DNA of 64,000 nucleotides from NCBI GenBank assembly GCA_013423325.1, contig BLJB01000438.1, forward strand, positions 1 through 64,000, in the 5' to 3' direction. The notes under the pieces were generated by a model. It searched no databases. It was given only the letters and a program-made list of their open reading frames with translations, and was not told the DNA's origin. The DNA comes from Usnea hakonensis. Lineage: Eukaryota > Ascomycota > Lecanoromycetes > Lecanorales > Parmeliaceae. Of this stretch, positions 1 through 10,523 are shown in pieces (the first letter of the stretch is position 1; each line of letters starts with the position of its first letter). Made by a program: the position numbers and the translations under genes.

Positions 1-11
1 CCCCATAAAAA

Positions 12-42
12 ATGGTACTCCCCCCCCCCCCCCCCCCACCCC

Positions 43-78
<36 letters not shown>

Positions 79-361
79 TTCTTTCCAATCTAACACCCCC
101 CCCCCACAGGCCGACAAACTCCGCACCCAACAACAACTCGAAGCCCTCCAATCGCGCTACGTCGGCACCGGCCACGCCGACACGACGAAATTCGAATGGG
201 TCTCCAACATCCACCGCGACTCGTACGCGTCGTATATCGGACACCCGCCGTTGCTGAGCTACATGGCGCTGGGCATGGGGGAGTGCAGGGAGAGGGTGCG
301 GGCGGGGTTGATTGAGAGGATGGTGAGGCCGGGGGGGAAGCCGCCTGAGGTTGCTGATTAG
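12..361 (+). CDS. YSF3: SF3b 10-kDa splicing subunit (SF3B5/Ysf3), two exons
   Basis: Small subunit of the SF3b complex of U2 snRNP, which helps bind the branch point. The main exon, 110-361, encodes 83 residues that follow human SF3B5 almost end to end, with the diagnostic stretches YVGTGHADTTK and HRDSYASYIGHPPLLSY. It is preceded by a CTAAC branch point (about 90-94) and a CACAG acceptor at 105-109. The coding frame at 110 is phase 0 and starts ADKLRTQQQLEALQ, so only the initiator Met is missing. An ATG at 12-14 is followed directly by GTACTC. The best model is join(12..14,110..361), giving an 84-residue MADKLR... protein in which exon 1 contributes only the start codon. The intron (15-109) contains a long C tract. 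The main exon is near certain; the ATG-only exon is inferred from frame and splice sites. Confidence 0.85.
20..78. repeat. poly-C tract in the SF3B5 intron
   Basis: C-only run broken by single A residues at 38 and 43; the longest uninterrupted run is 44-78. It occupies most of the first intron of the SF3B5 gene and would serve as an extreme polypyrimidine tract. The run length may be inexact because homopolymers are hard to sequence. Confidence 0.9.
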
Positions 362-364
362 GTT

Positions 365-433
365 GGGGGGGGGGGGGGGGGGGGGGGGGGAGGGGGGGGG
401 GGGGGGGGGGGTTGGTGGTGGGGGGGGGGGGGG
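365..433. repeat. poly-G tract just after the SF3B5 stop codon
   Basis: G runs of 26 (365-390) and about 20 (392-411), then a GGTGG-type break and another 13 G (421-433). It starts 3 nt after the TAG. It is the complement of the intronic C tract, so the pre-mRNA could pair the two, and it is a strong G-quadruplex candidate. Confidence 0.9.
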
Positions 434-859
434 TTTGTTGGGGGAATGGGAGGGGAGGGAAGGGGAGGCGAGGAAGGGTGGTGGGTTGTTGGATGGGTTG
501 GAAGTGACGAGATTTGTCTGGAGCTGGCAAGGATTCGGAATCAGGTCTGAAATGAGACGCCTGATTGCTTCCGTATGCCTTGCATCTATACGCTCTACAC
601 CACAATAGCAAGGTCTTGCGCAAGAATGGAATATTCGTCGAGTGAAGGATTCGTGACTCTGTCCTATCCATTTCCAATCTATCCTGATCTGAATTCATCG
701 GCCCCGTTTCAAAAGGCTCATCAGCCGCTGGAAGGGTTTCCAAACACTCATGCGGTTCAGTCCGAGCAAGATCGCAGCCAGGCAATCCACAGACCATCCG
801 CCTTGTCCCAAAGTTATCATTACACGCCCATCATCCTCAAAACCAACAGCGTATATTCA
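434..859. other. intergenic, SF3B5/pal1 convergent
   Basis: Shared 3' flank of two convergent genes. The first 50 nt stay G-rich. A long proline-rich reading frame on the minus strand here is only the antisense of the G tract. No further gene is seen. Confidence 0.6.
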
Positions 860-2764
860 TCAGTATTCTCTCCTCTCTGGTCTTGCCCTCTTGCCGCCCT
901 TCAGACTCTTGACCCTGCTTAGGAATCCTCCACCACTACTAGGCTCCGCAGGACTATTAACAGCCTCGTCGTTAGTGGCCCTTCTCTCCAGAAGTCCTCC
1001 CGAAGGCGCGCGCTTGGGGCTGCTCATAGCTCTAGCCCGGGCATTGATCTGCTCTTCGCCGCCTCCAATGCTACCATTACGCCTTCGTTGCTCGGCAATC
1101 TGAATCTGCTGTCCCTTTCTCTCATAGGCGTCATCGTAGTCATTAAAGAACGGATTTTTGGTTTCTCTGATCTTGGGCATGCCGCCTGCGCTTTGGACTT
1201 CCTCGGGATCCGTGGGGCTAGTCGTGCGTTCGTAGACGCCGTTTGGGGTGGTTACTTTGGGAGGTCCAGCAAATGCTCCCCCGCGATTCGCGTTGCTGAT
1301 GCCCCTGATCTTCTGAGCCAGACTCCTCTTCCGACCTAAACCAGCCGCATTGCCCATGCCGGGTACCTGCTCATTCTCGGATTCGCGGCGTCGAATAGCT
1401 GTACGAGCTGCTGGTGCACCCTCGAGAAATGTGCTGGTACCGAGACCCAAGCTCTCTTCGCCATGGACTGGTTCAATACGATCGGTAGGATTGAAGCTCG
1501 ATGTTCGATCGACGCCTGGCCGCACACCTGGACCTCTTCTCGGTGGAGCGCTAGCGCCTGCATAGGATTCAAATTCCACTACAGATTCTGTTGGAGGTTT
1601 GGCAACCCCAGAGGTAGCATAATCGGTGAAACCTTCATCGCCACGGCCGTGGAATTGGGCAAAGTTGATCTCTTTGTGGACCGGACCAGAGCCACCTATT
1701 GTGTTGTTGGCCGAGTCTTTCGCGAATGCCTGCATTGGTGCACGTTCCGAGCCTTTACGGTTTCGATGGGGGTTGCAGGCGTCAAATGGGCCGTCATGAT
1801 GGAACACTTTGCAAAAGGTCAGCCTGACATGTCTCACGTTGGGGAGATTATCGGTTGGACCACTCACTGCCAGCGCCATGTATGCTCGTGACATCGAGAG
1901 AATCAATAATATCTATGCGTCGGTTTGGCTTGCCTGACCTCGACGTGGGTGGTTTGCCTTTGTTTTCTCTGTCCCTATGCCTAGCTTCTCGCGCTTTGCG
2001 GTGACGTCGCCTTGCCTCCTCCTCCGGACTCAACTGCTTGCTGGCGATCGATGAGTCCGAGTTTCGTCTGGTAGGCCGTCTGTGTGATCTTCCGGGCTCT
2101 GGCGGATCTGCAAAGATGTCTTGGTCCGGTCCTTGAGGCCTTCTTCCGATGTGTGGTCGAGACTTTCTTTCTTCCTGCGATCGGGATGGATGATGTCCCA
2201 ATAAGCCGCTTGTAGGCTTTGGAGGATAATTTTCTGATCGTGGGGGACGATCGGTATATGGAGGAGGCATGCCTTTGGGAGGCGCACCTGAGCTTGAAGG
2301 CCCATCATTGATCGAGAGGTTGTCCTAAAAGTCGGAGAGTCAGCACGAACAGCTTTCAAGCTAATAGACCGGAGCAGCGAGCGACTGACGAAAAGTTCAA
2401 CGGCGTGTCCCGTCAATCCCGGCTTCGTTGGTGATGGTCTCGTAGTCATTGCGGATGGTCCTCTCTCTGGTGACATCTGCCTTACTTGCACCGTTGTCGC
2501 GTCTCTCTTGTCGAACTGATCGATGAAAGGGTTTCGAGACAGGGGTCGCTCAGGGGGCGCGATGGACGCCTGGTTGAAGGAAGAGTTTATAGGAGAGGGG
2601 AGGCTGTTCGCGGGTGAAGCAGCGCGATTGCGAAATGGGTTGTTGGAGGGTAGATTTGCAGTGAAGCTGGGGGATGGTTCTCTGCGCGAATCTGTGGATG
2701 AAGACAAGTCAATGGCAGAAGGGCGAAGAGCTGGTTGTTTAGGGGAACGTTTTAGACGACGCAT
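860..2764 (-). CDS. pal1: Pal1 cell morphology protein
   Basis: Pal1-family membrane-associated protein; in fission yeast it localises to growing cell ends and is needed for a normal cylindrical shape. Model: complement(join(860..1806,1868..2324,2390..2764)), 592 residues. The family hallmark, a block running from DIIDSLDVTSIHG through FHHDGPFDACNPHRN, is rebuilt exactly when the 61-nt intron 1807-1867 is removed. NPFFNDYDDAYER lies further on. The 65-nt intron 2325-2389 joins GHAVELF to DNLSINDGP, and the downstream exon contains GMPPPYTDRPP. The N-terminal part is Ser/Pro-rich and basic and probably disordered. The start at 2764 is the first ATG in frame; upstream in-frame codons are TTG only. 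The gene is convergent with SF3B5. Confidence 0.92.
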
Positions 2765-4008
2765 GTCGAATCCAAGGACTTCGAAACACAAATTGTTTCG
2801 TTGTCCTCAAATTGTGATACAGTGAGGCAAATTGGTGTCAAGGATGGTGCTGAGGTGGCACGAGTGTGCATCCCAGAGCGCTTATCTCTGGACCCAATGC
2901 CAAATAGAATTGATGGAAATAGGATGCAGACGCAGGCTGCAGTGACCACATACCTACGCCATGGCCCCCTTGGCCTTGAAGCTGGATAAGCGACATGAGA
3001 GGGAGAAGGGTTCGGAAAAGCTTCTGCAAGTACCCGTTGACCGGCTGGTCTCCCTTGTTCTCTATCTGTGGCCTGTTGATTAAGGTACCGAGTCGGTGGA
3101 TGCGCCGATACGTATATAAAATTACTGCATGCGCTGTTGTTTTTAGTATGATGTATGCAGGTCGAACTGTCACTGAAGTTTAGAGATGTGGGAAGAGAGG
3201 AGAAATGCAGCGATGTTAATACCTCCGTACGAGTACTTTAGTTGATCAGGGCAGTGGAGGAAAGAACGGGATGCCGAGAATGATGATGCTCCAAAAGGGA
3301 TGGGAAAATCTGAATCCGGTTGGTTGGCGGCGCTTCGATTTGGGGCGGATAGTATTGGCGTTAGGGATCAAGTCATGTAGGAGTAAGGTAAAGTAGGAAA
3401 ACAGGTTCTCTAATACTCTCTAGGGATGTCAAGTAAGTAAGATAGGTATGGGAGGATTTTGAGGTTTAAGAAAAGAGGCAAGAATCGGAATAAGGTATGG
3501 TGATTGTGGTTTAGATTTGATTATTATTAAGGTAACCGATTCATTCTTCAAATCGATACGTATAAAGTAAGCTGAGCCAGATTGGTGGGTTTCCAAATCT
3601 CTAAGGTACCCCTCGTACCTACCTTCCAGGCTGTGGGTCCCAAAAGCCTTGGCCCCCTCTTCTAGCGAGGTAGGGTCCGAGGGGGAAATCTTTCAGGGCA
3701 AGTTTTAGCTTGGCAACCCAAAACTTTCTTTGATTTATCGAATCCTCTTGACCTCCTCGGGCTAGATCATCGCTGCCAATCACACCTTAGCCACCTCTAT
3801 CGGCGCACCCCGCAATCCTCAACCTGCCCGATCCTCGGCAACTACTGTCTGATTACGAGTATCTATTTCCAAAAAAAAAAAGAGCTCGTGGTGCTCAGAC
3901 GAAAGGCTGAAAGTTACTTCCTCGTGCGCATGCTGCCTCGTTTATGTACCTCCATAAATTGGGGGCGTCAAGCCACCTTCAAACTCATACCTGTTCCATC
4001 AAGCCATC
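2765..4008. other. divergent intergenic region, pal1/MED31
   Basis: About 1.2 kb between two divergent start codons, so it holds both promoters and 5' leaders. It contains a TATATAAAA-like stretch near 3113-3121 and an A11 run near 3871. Several short open frames occur on both strands but none has splice structure or family resemblance. Confidence 0.5.
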
Positions 4009-4437
4009 ATGGCAGACACTGCCATGAACGAAGCATCATCTGTTCCTGACAAAACCGACGCCCCATCCTCCCCTCCTCCTGCTCCTCCTCCTCCTGACTC
4101 TTCGATCCCCGATCCCTCATCCGACCCACTCTATGGCGGCTACACGCGTTTCGAACTCGAACTCGAATTCGTCACCATGCTTTCCTCCCCCCTCTACCTC
4201 AACCACCTCGCCTCCCTCAAACTGCTCCAGGCTCCGGATTTTTGCGCCTACCTCAGCTATCTGAGGTATTGGACGAGGCCGGAATACGTCAAGTATCTGA
4301 GCTACCCGGGACCGACGATTCGCGCATTGGAATTGTTGCAGGAAGAGAGGTTTCGGACGGAGATTTTGAGTCCGGAGGTGGTGGGTTTGTTGATGCAGGA
4401 GGGTGTGAAGGGGAGCTTGGAATTTCATGGACGGTGA
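4009..4437 (+). CDS. MED31: Mediator subunit 31 (Soh1)
   Basis: Small conserved subunit of the RNA polymerase II Mediator middle module. Single exon, 142 residues. A Pro/Ser-rich tail of about 40 residues precedes the MED31 domain, which is recognised by RFELELEFVTMLSSPLYLNH, then a DFCAYLSYLRYWTRPEYVKY stretch and LSYPGPTIRALELLQEERF. The domain spans about residues 45-130, close to the usual family length. The ATG sits in a CATCATGG context. The gene is convergent with nse3, with 254 bp between stop codons. MED15 of the same complex lies 24 kb away in this window. Confidence 0.95.
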   Translation: MADTAMNEASSVPDKTDAPSSPPPAPPPPDSSIPDPSSDPLYGGYTRFELELEFVTMLSSPLYLNHLASLKLLQAPDFCAYLSYLRYWTRPEYVKYLSYPGPTIRALELLQEERFRTEILSPEVVGLLMQEGVKGSLEFHGR

Positions 4438-4691
4438 CAGAGAAGAGGGCTGGACACGGCTGGAGATGTGGTAAGCGGACGGATCCATCAGCTGTCAGCG
4501 TCATGCACTTTGGGTTGCAGCCGCTCGCATTGGCGCATGAGGAAAATTTTGATCGAGATTCGATACGCGAGAGCTTCAGGCCTTGACGGTGCCGAAACAA
4601 TATGTAGCTGTCATTGACTTGCCAAAGAACGAGGATGGGCAGCAATGGTGCATAAATGACGTTTTTGGAGAACATGAAGTATCTAAAATTA

Positions 4692-5958
4692 TCACTCATC
4701 ACTCTCCTCTTCATCGTCATTGTCATCTTCAGCTCCCTCATCGCTGTCATCCTCCTCTTCTTCCTCTTCGTGGTGAGCCCGCTTCTTGATCCGCCCTGAA
4801 GATCGCCTCGTCTGCTTCGCGGTCTGCTTCTTACTACCTTTCCGACCGCTTGTCCGCCGCTGCTGCTGCTGCCGCCCCTCCTCCTGCTCGTCTTCTTCTT
4901 CAGACTCTTGTGCCCCCGCTCTAGCCTCGTCGTCCTCATTTGCCTCTTCTTCTATGTCTCCATTGATTTCGTCAACCCTCCTTTTCTTCTTCTCGAGGAC
5001 CACGTCTCCTAAACTCCTTACAAGCCTGCGCTCCAGCTCGTCAGCCTCGGCATCTTTCTTGCCGTAGACCGCTTTCACCAGCCCAGCAACGCCTCTTTCA
5101 CCGACCTCCACCTTGCCCCTTGGCCCAATGACGTACTCCACACTTTCCTCACCTCCTCCATCGCGTTCTCGCACTTTGACTATGTAATTTTCTTTTTCCA
5201 TCCGTTTCAGGACTTTCTCCGTCTTCTCACCAGCCAGAACATAGTTGTCTGCGTTCATGCGCTTCAAGTGTTTCTCGAGCCGGGATTCAGAGATTGTCTG
5301 TGACGCGGAAAGGTAGATAAGAGCGAGTACAAAGGTCGTAAGCCCGATGTAAGATGCTTCAGCTCCAGTGGAGGGAATTTGCGATGGTCGGAGAACGCTA
5401 GGCTTTCGATATCGCGCAGGAAGGGTGGATGTCAGGATGTAGGCATTTGACGTGCTTGGTCCCTGAGTCCCAGAGCGCTGAGCAGCTCGCTTCTGACTAA
5501 TTGTGACCTTCTCTTTCACAGGTAGCTCCGTTAATTCCATCCCGAATACAGAGCGCAATTGGTTCTGTGTTTCTATAAAAACATGCTTGAATTGCCGCCC
5601 CATGTTCGGCGCCATGACTGCCAATAGTTAGCCACTGTAATCCTGGTACACAGCGCATTCCTGACCTTTGGCACTGATATCGGCTCTCCGGATTGGTGTT
5701 CTTGAGTATTCGCTTGCCAGTGCTAGTCTCAAGAGCTTCTTCACCATCTGGTCCTTGCTATTTCCTTCCTGGGTGTCCTCGCCATCGACACTCTCGTCGA
5801 CAGAGGAGGCATCAGAAACCGAGGGCGACCGTTTGCGACGCGTTGGTGCAGGTGAGGGTTCAACCTCTGCTGGCTACGTGCTTTGTTAGAATCACTTTTT
5901 GAGAGAAGAAAAATTTAGCTCGACTCACAGCACGGCGTTTGCGATTAATGACAGGCAT
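4692..5958 (-). CDS. nse3: SMC5-SMC6 complex subunit Nse3 (MAGE domain)
   Basis: MAGE-homology subunit of the SMC5/6 complex, which with Nse1 and Nse4 acts in DNA repair and replication-fork stability. Model: complement(join(4692..5617,5666..5873,5929..5958)), 387 residues. Exon 1 is only 30 nt (MPVINRKRRA); introns are 55 and 48 nt. The MAGE domain starts near residue 60 with the winged-helix motif SEYSRTPIRRADISAKV, and the second exon junction falls inside it. It continues with RQFKHVFIETQNQLRSVFG and ends near residue 260. The last 100 residues are very charged: a polyglutamine patch, basic SGRKGSKKQ-like blocks, then a long run of Glu/Asp to the C-terminus. That acidic end is unusual in length but sits after the conserved domain. 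Confidence 0.92.
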
Positions 5959-7648
5959 TACTGGCGGCGATGTGGGGTGCGATGTCTCCAATACTGGGAT
6001 AGGAAAAGTGGAGTGTTTTTCCTTGGACGACGCGTCAAGATGTTCTCGAGTTTAGGCGCGGAGATGGTTCCGCTCATCAGCCCTATAAATTTATTGAGTG
6101 TTTGCTGAATGACCACAAAGCAGACAACCTCATTTGGAGAGGACTTGTTGACTGATAGGGTCACCAGAATGTATTGCGAAGGTTGATAAAAGCTCTTCAA
6201 CGCCATGCTCACATCGTCCTTTGCATTCTCTTTACAAATTGCTCCATTTCATTTGTTGCATATTAGTCCCTCAAGAGAGAAATAGGTCTTCAACCTCGGT
6301 TTATAACTCGTTTGCATCTGTTGGCGTTCTCGCATCAAGCGCAGCTGAGTAGATGGCTACAAATGCAGACCAGGTTCTGATTGTTCATTCTTGCGTTGTT
6401 GCATAAGCCATATAACGTTTTACCTTCTCCTTCGAGCAGTAGATCAACATTTATGCTCTCCATTGTGCAGCTTATGTTCCATACGACGGTATCTACAGAG
6501 TCCTATCACTTCGTCGGACTCTCATACTGTCAATACAACCAAGCCCATGGTTGTAGCGAAGACTACTCCTTGTCGTATCAAGATAAGTAAGTTGAGATCT
6601 GAGTAGTAGTCGGTACGTCACAGGGGACGGAAGTAATCAGAATCCCCTCGACCAAAATCGCATGGCTAAACAAGGTCCTGGTTGGCGGTGTTTGCAAAAA
6701 GTCTTGGCAGATTCGGCATTCCCCTTTCTCAGATGCAAATCTGTGCATGTTGCTAAAAGTGCGAGTGTAAAGCAACGGTCCGCCATCATGTGAAGAGAGG
6801 ATTCACAGATTTTTGCAAAGGTTTTGGCAGCATTGGCTCCATTTGCAAGACTTGATCGAAGATGCGGTATATCTCTTGGCAATGAAGTCAATGTCAATTT
6901 AGGTGTCGCTCCCACAACGGCCGGGGCCCACAGTTCGCCTTTTCGAGCAAGTGGGCTTTCATATGGGTAAGGTAAGATCCACTCATATCCACGGCAGTTG
7001 GAATCTACTGGTGCCATGACTCCCAGGCGCTCGCTCGATCGTTGCACAAGCGGTGAAAGCTTGATAGCTAGCATCAGAGGTCAAATGCGTCAAGCGAACG
7101 CTAGGAACCGCGCAATGTGGGGACCGAGGACAACATTTCAACAATGGTGCCACGCACTTGTTAGCTTGCTAGCTGATAAATCGAAGAGGACTCGCTGACT
7201 TGTGAGACCTTGCAATAACGTAGAGCGCCTAGAGCAAGCCTCGTCTGTGATGCACAACAGGCAAAGGAAATTCTATTCCGAGGCATCAGTCGTCAGGACT
7301 CTCATGCATCTCCATCCATCCGCTTCTATTCCACTGCATGGTCGAGACCGATGACGCCCCAAAAGTTTCGAGTGGATACCGTCATCAATGGTGGAAACCC
7401 AGTGGTTCAGATTGGGCCCCTCAAGCATATGATCGAGGATCAAGGCAGATCCTCGGCTGGGCTTCGGAGAAATTGTCGGGCCGAAAAAACTCAATGCACC
7501 CTTAATTCTACGAAAACCCCACATAATTTTGAGTCACAAAAACCAAATTTTCCCTTCAATGCACACCCACTTAACAAACCTGAGCCTTCAGTTGTCTCTC
7601 TATCACATCTAAGCCAACAGTCTCTTAAGAGCTCCTCTTCTCATAATC
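5959..7648. other. divergent intergenic region, nse3/homocitrate synthase
   Basis: About 1.7 kb between divergent starts. It carries the long upstream region of the homocitrate synthase gene. An ATG-started minus-strand frame of 145 codons (6637-7074) has no recognisable domain and no splice partners, so I do not call it. The only element I can support is a TGAGTCA site near 7530. Confidence 0.5.
7530..7536 (+). promoter_or_regulatory. Gcn4/CpcA-type site TGAGTCA upstream of homocitrate synthase
   Basis: A perfect palindromic TGAGTCA lies 113 bp upstream of the start codon of the lysine-pathway homocitrate synthase. This heptamer is the known binding site of Gcn4/CPC1/CpcA, the activator of amino-acid biosynthesis genes under starvation. 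Site and gene function agree; binding itself is inferred. Confidence 0.6.
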
Positions 7649-9382
7649 ATGTGCCCGTCCTGCAACGGGGATGTCGTCAATGCTACCAACGGCCGTGTTG
7701 ATGCAACCACCAACGGGCACGTAAATGGCACCAACAGCTATGGGGTGCATACACCACACAACCCCCGAAACCAGCCCTTTGCCTCTCTTGGTGACTATCT
7801 TTCCAACGTTTCAAACTTCAAGATCATCGAAAGCACTCTACGCGAGGGAGAGCAGGTGAGCAAACACGTTCAAGCTACGTCATGAAATTGACACTGAACA
7901 TGTACATACAGTTTGCCAATGCCTTCTTCGACACCGAAACTAAGGTTAAGATAGCGAAAGCATTGGACGCCTTCGGAGTTGAATATATTGAGCTTACTTC
8001 TCCTGCATCCTCTGAGCAGTCGCGCAAGGACTGCGAAATCATATGCAATCTGGGGCTCAAGGCCAAAATCCTCACCCATGTGAGGTGTCATATGGACGAT
8101 GCACGGCTAGCAGTAGAGACAGGGGTCGACGGCTTAGACATAGTTATTGGAACGTCTCCGCAGCTGATGCAGCATTCACATGGAAAGAGCATGGACTACA
8201 TAAGGGATACCGCGCTGGAGGTAATCGCTCCGTCGAAAGACCTTGGAAGAACCTCGGAACCTCTCGCTGACATGGCGCGAGTAATAGGTGATTCAGTTCG
8301 TCAAGTCCAAAGGCTTAGAATGCAGGTTCTCGTCCGAAGATTCTTTTAGATCCGATCTCGTCGATCTACTCAACATCTACTCTATCGTTTCCAAGGCCGG
8401 CGTCGGTAGAGTTGGTATAGCAGATACGATTGGCTGTGCGAGCCCAAGACAAGTGTACGATCTTGTACGGACGTTGCGAGGGGTCGTCCAATGTGACATC
8501 GAATGTCATTTCCATAACGACACTGGATGTGCAATAGCAAATGCATACTGTGCCTTGGAAGCTGGGGCGACTCACGTGGACACAAGTGTGTTGGGGATCG
8601 GCGAGCGAAATGGGATTACCCCGTTAGGGGGATTCGTCGCTCGTATGCTGGTCGCTGATAGGGAGTACGTGAGGGGTAAATACGATCTTACCAAGCTGAA
8701 ATCTATCGAGGACCTGGTTGCGGGCGCTGTCGAGATCAATGTTCCCTTCAACAACTATATCAGTATGTCAGCAAAGATGTCAATTGTCAACTGATTGATC
8801 TATGCTAATGTTCAAATACTCAAGCTGGCTTCTGTGCCTTCACGCATAAGGCTGGTATCCACGCAAAGGCTATACTGGCTAGTCCATCCACCTACGAAGT
8901 CATTAATCCGTCAGATTTTGGGATGACCCGCTATGGTAAGCAAATCTCTCACTCGAAGTGCAACGTCCGCTTAATAGGAAATAGTCCATTTCACATCACG
9001 CTTGACTGGTTGGAATGCTATCAAGAGTCGTGTAAACCAACTCGGCCTAGCCATGACAGACAGTCAGATCAAGAGCTGCACTGCAAGGATCAAGGCCATG
9101 GCCGACGTCAGACATTTGGCCATTGAAGACACCGACAACATCATCAATGCATTCTACGAGAACCTTTACTCTGAAAAAAGTGCCGAGAAACCTCTCCTAG
9201 CCGACATGACGGCCGACGAGAAAACCAAGTTCGCTCAAAAGGAGGCTGAGCTGAGCCAAGAGCCGGAATCTCAGCATCTTGATCAGATAGTCGATCAACA
9301 GACAAGTGCCTTGGCGAACCACGAAGTCAATGGCCGCGAAGGTGTGAATGCGTTAAACGGCGAGGCAGCTGTTGCCACTTGA
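7649..9382 (+). CDS. LYS20: homocitrate synthase (lysine alpha-aminoadipate pathway)
   Basis: Joins acetyl-CoA and 2-oxoglutarate to homocitrate, the first and feedback-inhibited step of fungal lysine synthesis. Model: join(7649..7855,7912..8220,8288..8762,8825..8935,8985..9382), 499 residues; introns are 49-67 nt. HMGL-like TIM barrel: the first strand is FKIIESTLREGEQ with the catalytic Arg and acidic metal-binding residue, then VEYIELTSPASSEQS, then GVGRVGIADTIGCA. The metal-binding HxH region appears as ECHFHNDTG and THKAGIHAKA after intron 3. ITPLGGFVARM is also typical. The N-terminal 30 residues are Asn/Gly-rich and variable. The C-terminal tail after the regulatory domain is longer than in yeast and low in complexity. 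A CpcA-type site lies 113 bp upstream. Confidence 0.96.
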
Positions 9383-10523
9383 ACTATTTTGCAAGGCGTT
9401 CTTTGGGCGTATAAATCGGCATGGGGGGGATTTTTGCATACAAAATTTAACAGCGCAGGTCATTGCAAATCTCTAAGTATCGGAAAAGCTTTGGATGTCA
9501 TACCTACCTACCTATCATGGCCATCTCTGCAATGCCCAGCTCCCTATCTTATATTCGCCAGCTCCTCAAAACAAAACCCTCCTAAACACCCCATCCTCTC
9601 TCCTCTCCTCCCCTCTCCCCCTTGTCCCCAACTTCCCCCACTCCACCCCCCTCGCAACCCCCTTTCCCCCATTCTCACCCCACCTCCCCCCATTCAAACC
9701 CATCCGTCCGTCCTTCTCTTTTCATCTTCTCTCCTCATCTCCTCATCTCCTCATCTCCTCATCTCCTCATCTCCTCATCTCCTCATCTCCTCATCTCCTC
9801 ATCTCCTCATCTCCTTCATTTCCCGCATATTCGAACCAGCCACCCACCCAGCCGGAGTGTGAAAGGGAAGTAGCTTAGCTTAGTTTGCCTTCCTTGGCTT
9901 CCTTGCGCTACTACTTGCCTTCCTTCCTTGGCTTAGCGAGGCGTGGCGAGGTGAAGGGATCTTGCTTTTCGTTTCTGTTTTTGTTTTCTGTGAGAGTGTG
10001 GGGGTTAGGGGTGAGAGGGGGATGGGGTGGGGGTGTTGATGAATATTTGGGCTAGAGATTTTGGTTCTGAGGGGGGGTTGTAGGGTAGAGTAGGGGGAAG
10101 ATGATGGATGTGGGGGAGAGGGGGATTGTGAGGGGGATTGTGGAAGGGGGGAGGGAGTGGAGGGGGTTTAGGGGGTGACGAATGTGTGTGTCTTTTGGGG
10201 ATGCGGGAGTTTGCTTTTTTCAGATAAGTGGTATACCAAGCGAGCGGTGGACTGTGACTCTTGAGTATTGATAGGCGGGGGGTAAGATGGTCTACCAGAA
10301 GGGGTTTTTGGTCTTTATCTGAACGAGTTGGATTGTAAATAGCCGAGAAAAGGGCCAGAGGTGCGATGGCACAACAGGCCCCGGGAGGGGTGTGGGATGA
10401 GATCTGGAAAAGAGGCAGTGGGATTAAATGTGAATATAAGGTAAAGGAATCGCAGAGAGAGTTGCAAATTAGTCATGTCAGCATTCTCTCGAGACGACCG
10501 ACACGTCGATTGAGAGCCCACTA
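9383..10523. other. convergent intergenic region with strand-biased tracts
   Basis: Between the stop codons of homocitrate synthase and the dynamin-like gene. The left half (about 9540-9830) is nearly all pyrimidine on the + strand and contains an octamer array. The right half (about 9960-10200) is nearly all purine. No gene is seen. Confidence 0.7.
9731..9810. repeat. octanucleotide microsatellite (CTCCTCAT)x10
   Basis: Ten exact head-to-tail copies of CTCCTCAT, followed by an interrupted copy CTCCTTCAT. It lies in the 3' flank of homocitrate synthase. Because 8 is not a multiple of 3, it cannot be a stable coding repeat. Confidence 0.95.

Noticed and set aside
90..797. 235-codon proline-rich frame on the minus strand
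   Set aside because: It is the antisense of the G tract and of the SF3B5 exon; the proline run comes from the homopolymer.
6637..7074. 145-codon ATG frame upstream of homocitrate synthase
   Set aside because: No domain, no splice partners, composition like random intergenic sequence.
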